Source of the DNA: Mycoplana rhizolycopersici
GTDB taxonomy: Bacteria; Pseudomonadota; Alphaproteobacteria; Rhizobiales; Rhizobiaceae
NCBI RefSeq assembly: GCF_013378445.1
Contig: NZ_JABXYK010000013.1
Span: 62,001-126,000, forward strand
DNA length: 64,000 bases
Direction: 5' to 3'
Positions 61,616 through 64,000 of this stretch are shown one piece after another. Below the pieces are notes generated by a model. It was not told the origin of the DNA and searched no databases. It was given only the letters and a program-made list of their open reading frames with translations. The translations under genes were made by a program, and so were the position numbers. How positions within the stretch are numbered: the first letter of the stretch is position 1; each line of letters begins with the position of its first letter.

Positions 61616-62262
61616 TGCTGCGACTGCCGATCGATCACGTGGTGCTGCCGGTCGCCGATCTCGCCGCAGCCGGTGCTGCCTTCGAGGCTGCAGGCTTCCT
61701 CGTGACCCCGGTGACGAGGCACAGCGCAGCCATGGGCACGGCCAACCGCTGCATCATGCTGGACGGGAGCTACATCGAGCTGATCGGCATCGTCGTCGAG
61801 ACGCCGGCAAACCTGCCGTGGCGCAGGCGAATTGCAGCCGGACACGGCATCGGCGGTCTCGCCTTTTCCACCGGCGACATTGCGGAGGCGTCACGCCATC
61901 TGCAGGAAAAGGGCGTTCGCACCGAGGCTCCGCGCCATTTTTCGCGAATGACGGACGATGGCGAACTGAGCTTTACGGTCATCCGCATCGATCCGGGCGA
62001 GACGCCCGGCCGGCAATGCCTCGTCTGCCAGCACCACACGCGCGAACGCCTCTGGCGGGACGAACTGCTGCTTCATCCGAACGGAGCCCGGTCGCTCGAC
62101 GCCGTGGCCCTGCCGGGCGCCGCCGTGCTGGCGCGTTTTGCCGACGAGAGCGGCGTGGCCGTGCAGGCGGGCGACGACGCCCTGGTGCTTCGCGGCACCA
62201 GACCTGCACGTCACGACCTGCGGGCCATATGCGGGGCGCAGATAGAGGTGATCTGCGCATGA
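61615..62262 (+). CDS. VOC superfamily protein (glyoxalase-like)
   Basis: Protein of 215 aa whose N-terminus LPIDHVVLPVADLAAAGAAF begins a vicinal-oxygen-chelate domain, with a metal-type residue pattern IDHVV and SYIELIG. A second, weaker half follows. Such proteins are isomerases, lyases, dioxygenases or binding proteins; which one cannot be told. It is coupled to the permease before (TGATG) and the oxidase after (ATGA), so it belongs to the HyuAB pathway operon. Confidence 0.84.
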   Translation: MLRLPIDHVVLPVADLAAAGAAFEAAGFLVTPVTRHSAAMGTANRCIMLDGSYIELIGIVVETPANLPWRRRIAAGHGIGGLAFSTGDIAEASRHLQEKGVRTEAPRHFSRMTDDGELSFTVIRIDPGETPGRQCLVCQHHTRERLWRDELLLHPNGARSLDAVALPGAAVLARFADESGVAVQAGDDALVLRGTRPARHDLRAICGAQIEVICA

Positions 62263-63548
62263 CCTCGTGGCCATCTGACAAGCCGTCGCCCCTTTGGATG
62301 GCGCTGTCCCGCGAGCGCTTCTCCGCACCGCGCCTGGAAGGCGCGGTCGAGACTGATGTCGCAGTGATTGGCGGCGGCATATCCGGGCTGGCGACCGCAA
62401 TAGAACTGCGCAGGCGCGGACACAGGGTCGTCGTGCTCGAGGCGACCGGCATCGGACATGGGGCGTCGGGGCGCGCCAACGGCCAGGTGATTTCCGCCCT
62501 CACGCGGCACGGCCCGGATGCCATCCGCAAGCTTTGGCCGGGGGAGCGCGGCGAGCGGTTCATCGCTCTGGTCAGAGGGGCGGCAGACAGCCTCTATGAT
62601 CTCGTCGATCGCTACAGGATCGACTGCGATGCGCGGCGGAACGGATGGCTGCAGCCCGCCCAAAGTCCGGGACGGGCAAAGCGCGTCGCCGGGCTCGCCG
62701 CGCAATGGGCGGAAGCCGGGGCGCCGGCCGCAGCCTTGAACGCTACGGAAATGGCCGGCCGCCTTGGCACGGATGTCTATCACGGCGGCTGGGAGCATGG
62801 CGGCGGCGGCCATATCAACCCCTACGCCTTCACCGTCGGTCTTGCGCGCGGCGCAACCGGGGAGGGTGTGACGATCTATGAAAACAGCCCCGCGACGGCA
62901 CTGTCGCGCCGGGCCGAAGGCTGGATCGTCGAGACGCCGGCTGGCAAGGTCCTGGCGGCAAAGGTTGCAATCACGACAGCGGCCCATACCGGCAATCTCT
63001 GGCCGGCGCTTCGCACATCCATCGTGCCGGTGACGTCCTATCAGGCGGCGACTGATCCCCTCGGCACACTGGCCGACCGGATCCTTCCCAACGACGAGGC
63101 GGCATCCGACACGCGCATGGACCTGCGCTACTTCAGGAAGGATCGCGACGGTCGGCTGGTGTCGGGCGGAGCGCTCGCTGTCCAGTTCGGCGCATCGCAC
63201 CGCCTGCAGGCGATGGTCGGCAGGCGGCTGCGGGAGATGTTTCCGGCGCTGCCGGAAAATCCGATGACATCATTCTGGGGCGGCCGGATCGGGATGACGA
63301 TCGACCGCCTGCCGCACCTGCATCGCAGGGAAGACGGGCTGTGCGCGTGGATCGGCTGCAACGGCCGCGGCCTCGCGCTCGCATGTGCCATGGCTCCGGT
63401 GCTGGCAGACGCATTGGAGGGAGTTGCCGACGAAAGGCTCGCAGTGCGCCCGACGAGCCCGCCGCGGGTGCCGCTTCACTTCCTGGTATCGCGCTTTGCC
63501 CGCCTGATCCTGCCCTGGTACCGGCTTAAGGACAGGCAGGAGGTGTGA
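62259..63548 (+). CDS. FAD-dependent amine/amino acid oxidoreductase (DAO family, PuuB-like), second copy
   Basis: Flavoprotein of 429 aa with FAD site VAVIGGGISGLATAIEL, GHGASGRANGQVIS, GHINPYAF, SYQAATDPL and LRYFRKD. These segments match the oxidase at 31772 closely enough to call them paralogues. It is the last gene of the LacI-controlled operon. After HyuAB opens a ring, it may oxidise the resulting N-substituted amino acid, as sarcosine-type oxidases do; this is inference. Confidence 0.9.
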   Translation: MTSWPSDKPSPLWMALSRERFSAPRLEGAVETDVAVIGGGISGLATAIELRRRGHRVVVLEATGIGHGASGRANGQVISALTRHGPDAIRKLWPGERGERFIALVRGAADSLYDLVDRYRIDCDARRNGWLQPAQSPGRAKRVAGLAAQWAEAGAPAAALNATEMAGRLGTDVYHGGWEHGGGGHINPYAFTVGLARGATGEGVTIYENSPATALSRRAEGWIVETPAGKVLAAKVAITTAAHTGNLWPALRTSIVPVTSYQAATDPLGTLADRILPNDEAASDTRMDLRYFRKDRDGRLVSGGALAVQFGASHRLQAMVGRRLREMFPALPENPMTSFWGGRIGMTIDRLPHLHRREDGLCAWIGCNGRGLALACAMAPVLADALEGVADERLAVRPTSPPRVPLHFLVSRFARLILPWYRLKDRQEV

Positions 63549-63657
63549 CGAGGTCCGACCGGCCGCCCGGGAAACATCGGCCGAGCGACGGCTTTTTCAT
63601 CGCCCCTTCACTATAGGGCCGCTTGGCGGCCTTGCCCCTCGACCCAAGGACGAACTG

Positions 63658-64000
63658 ATGACGAATACGATCGAAGAGCTCGGCGGCATTGAGCCGCAAA
63701 GCCCCATTTCGGCGCTGCTTACGCGCCGCGCGGAACTCATAGCTCTGACCGAGAAGAGCCGGCAGGCCGTCCTTTCTCCGGCCGAGTCGGGCGGCCTTAC
63801 GCATGCGCTACGGGCGCTGATTGCCGTGCGCGCTTCCGAGCGGCTGGGCGACGAGGTCATGAAGGACTACTATTATGGCCTGTTCTCGGCCTGCGACGAC
63901 TTCTACGACTTTGCCGGCCTCGTCGATCCGGATACGACCCCGCAGGACGCATGGCTCGCTGCCGTGCTCGGCCATGCGGACCTTTTGACCCGCAATCCGC
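63658..64000 (+). CDS. CMD-domain protein, Avi_7170-like (3' end missing)
   Basis: The first 114 codons of a gene that continues past the window. The start MTNTIEELGGIEPQSPISAL and the middle GGLTHALRALIAVRASERLG resemble the alkylhydroperoxidase/carboxymuconolactone decarboxylase-like family named after Agrobacterium vitis Avi_7170. The active-site part would lie beyond the window. GAGG-like AAGGA lies 7 bases before the ATG. A 109-base gap after the oxidase suggests a separate transcript. Confidence 0.6.
   Translation, partial: MTNTIEELGGIEPQSPISALLTRRAELIALTEKSRQAVLSPAESGGLTHALRALIAVRASERLGDEVMKDYYYGLFSACDDFYDFAGLVDPDTTPQDAWLAAVLGHADLLTRNP

Noticed and set aside
1-64000. CRISPR arrays, insertion sequences, prophage genes, tRNA or rRNA genes
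   Set aside because: No spaced direct repeats, transposase or integrase proteins or recognisable structural RNA sequences were seen on either strand.

Overview
The window is GC-rich and gene-dense, with no rRNA, tRNA or housekeeping genes. It reads like accessory catabolic DNA from a secondary replicon (megaplasmid or chromid) or a catabolic island of a Hyphomicrobiales/Rhizobiaceae-type alphaproteobacterium. This placement is inferred from protein families, gene order and small GC-rich intergenic palindromes of the kind common in rhizobia. The window holds six ABC importers: one ribose type (5' part missing), two spermidine/putrescine type and three branched-chain amino acid (HAAT/Liv) type. 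Each lies next to enzymes for amides, amines, lactams or amino acids and usually next to its own regulator.

Layout. (A) 1-6252, plus strand: ribose-type ABC genes, DeoC, an ALDH16-like two-domain aldehyde dehydrogenase and a HAD hydrolase. (B) 6277-13912: a Pot-type importer operon on the minus strand with an Asp/Glu/hydantoin racemase and a GNAT protein, a flavin reductase beyond it, and a divergent GntR regulator. (C) 13967-20959: an alpha/beta hydrolase, a complete Liv-type operon on the plus strand, a strong terminator, and a convergent M20 peptidase. (D) 21071-29335, minus strand: N-formylglutamate amidohydrolase-like enzyme, two cysteine hydrolases of the isochorismatase fold, a complete Liv-type importer and a class III aminotransferase. 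(E) 29494-31696, plus strand: an RpiR regulator and a glutamine-synthetase-like ligase.

(F) 31772-52326 looks like one large regulon. A GntR/FCD regulator (37910-38668) is linked with a Liv-type importer ending in a PuuB-like flavin oxidase. It is also linked with a ProC-like reductase, a seven-gene operon (acetoin-dehydrogenase-like E1alpha/E1beta/E2, a NIPSNAP protein, an unknown protein, a 3-hydroxyacyl-CoA dehydrogenase-like enzyme and an SDR), and a divergent SDR. Finally there is a four-gene operon (cupin, aspartate-dehydrogenase-like enzyme, alpha/beta hydrolase and a barrel protein fused to a B12-binding domain) with a divergent KstD-like flavoprotein. Three of the control regions carry an almost identical palindrome, AGTGTCGACACT, and the regulator's own promoter region carries a weaker version. 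This unnamed catabolic regulon, centred on a fused cobalamin-dependent mutase-like enzyme, is the best candidate in the window for an undescribed system. Its substrate cannot be read from the sequence.

(G) 52388-63548: a LacI regulator with a perfect palindromic operator controls a Pot-type importer interleaved with an ATP-dependent hydantoinase/oxoprolinase pair (HyuA/HyuB), a VOC protein and a second PuuB-like oxidase. (H) From 63658 an Avi_7170-like CMD-domain protein begins and runs off the window.
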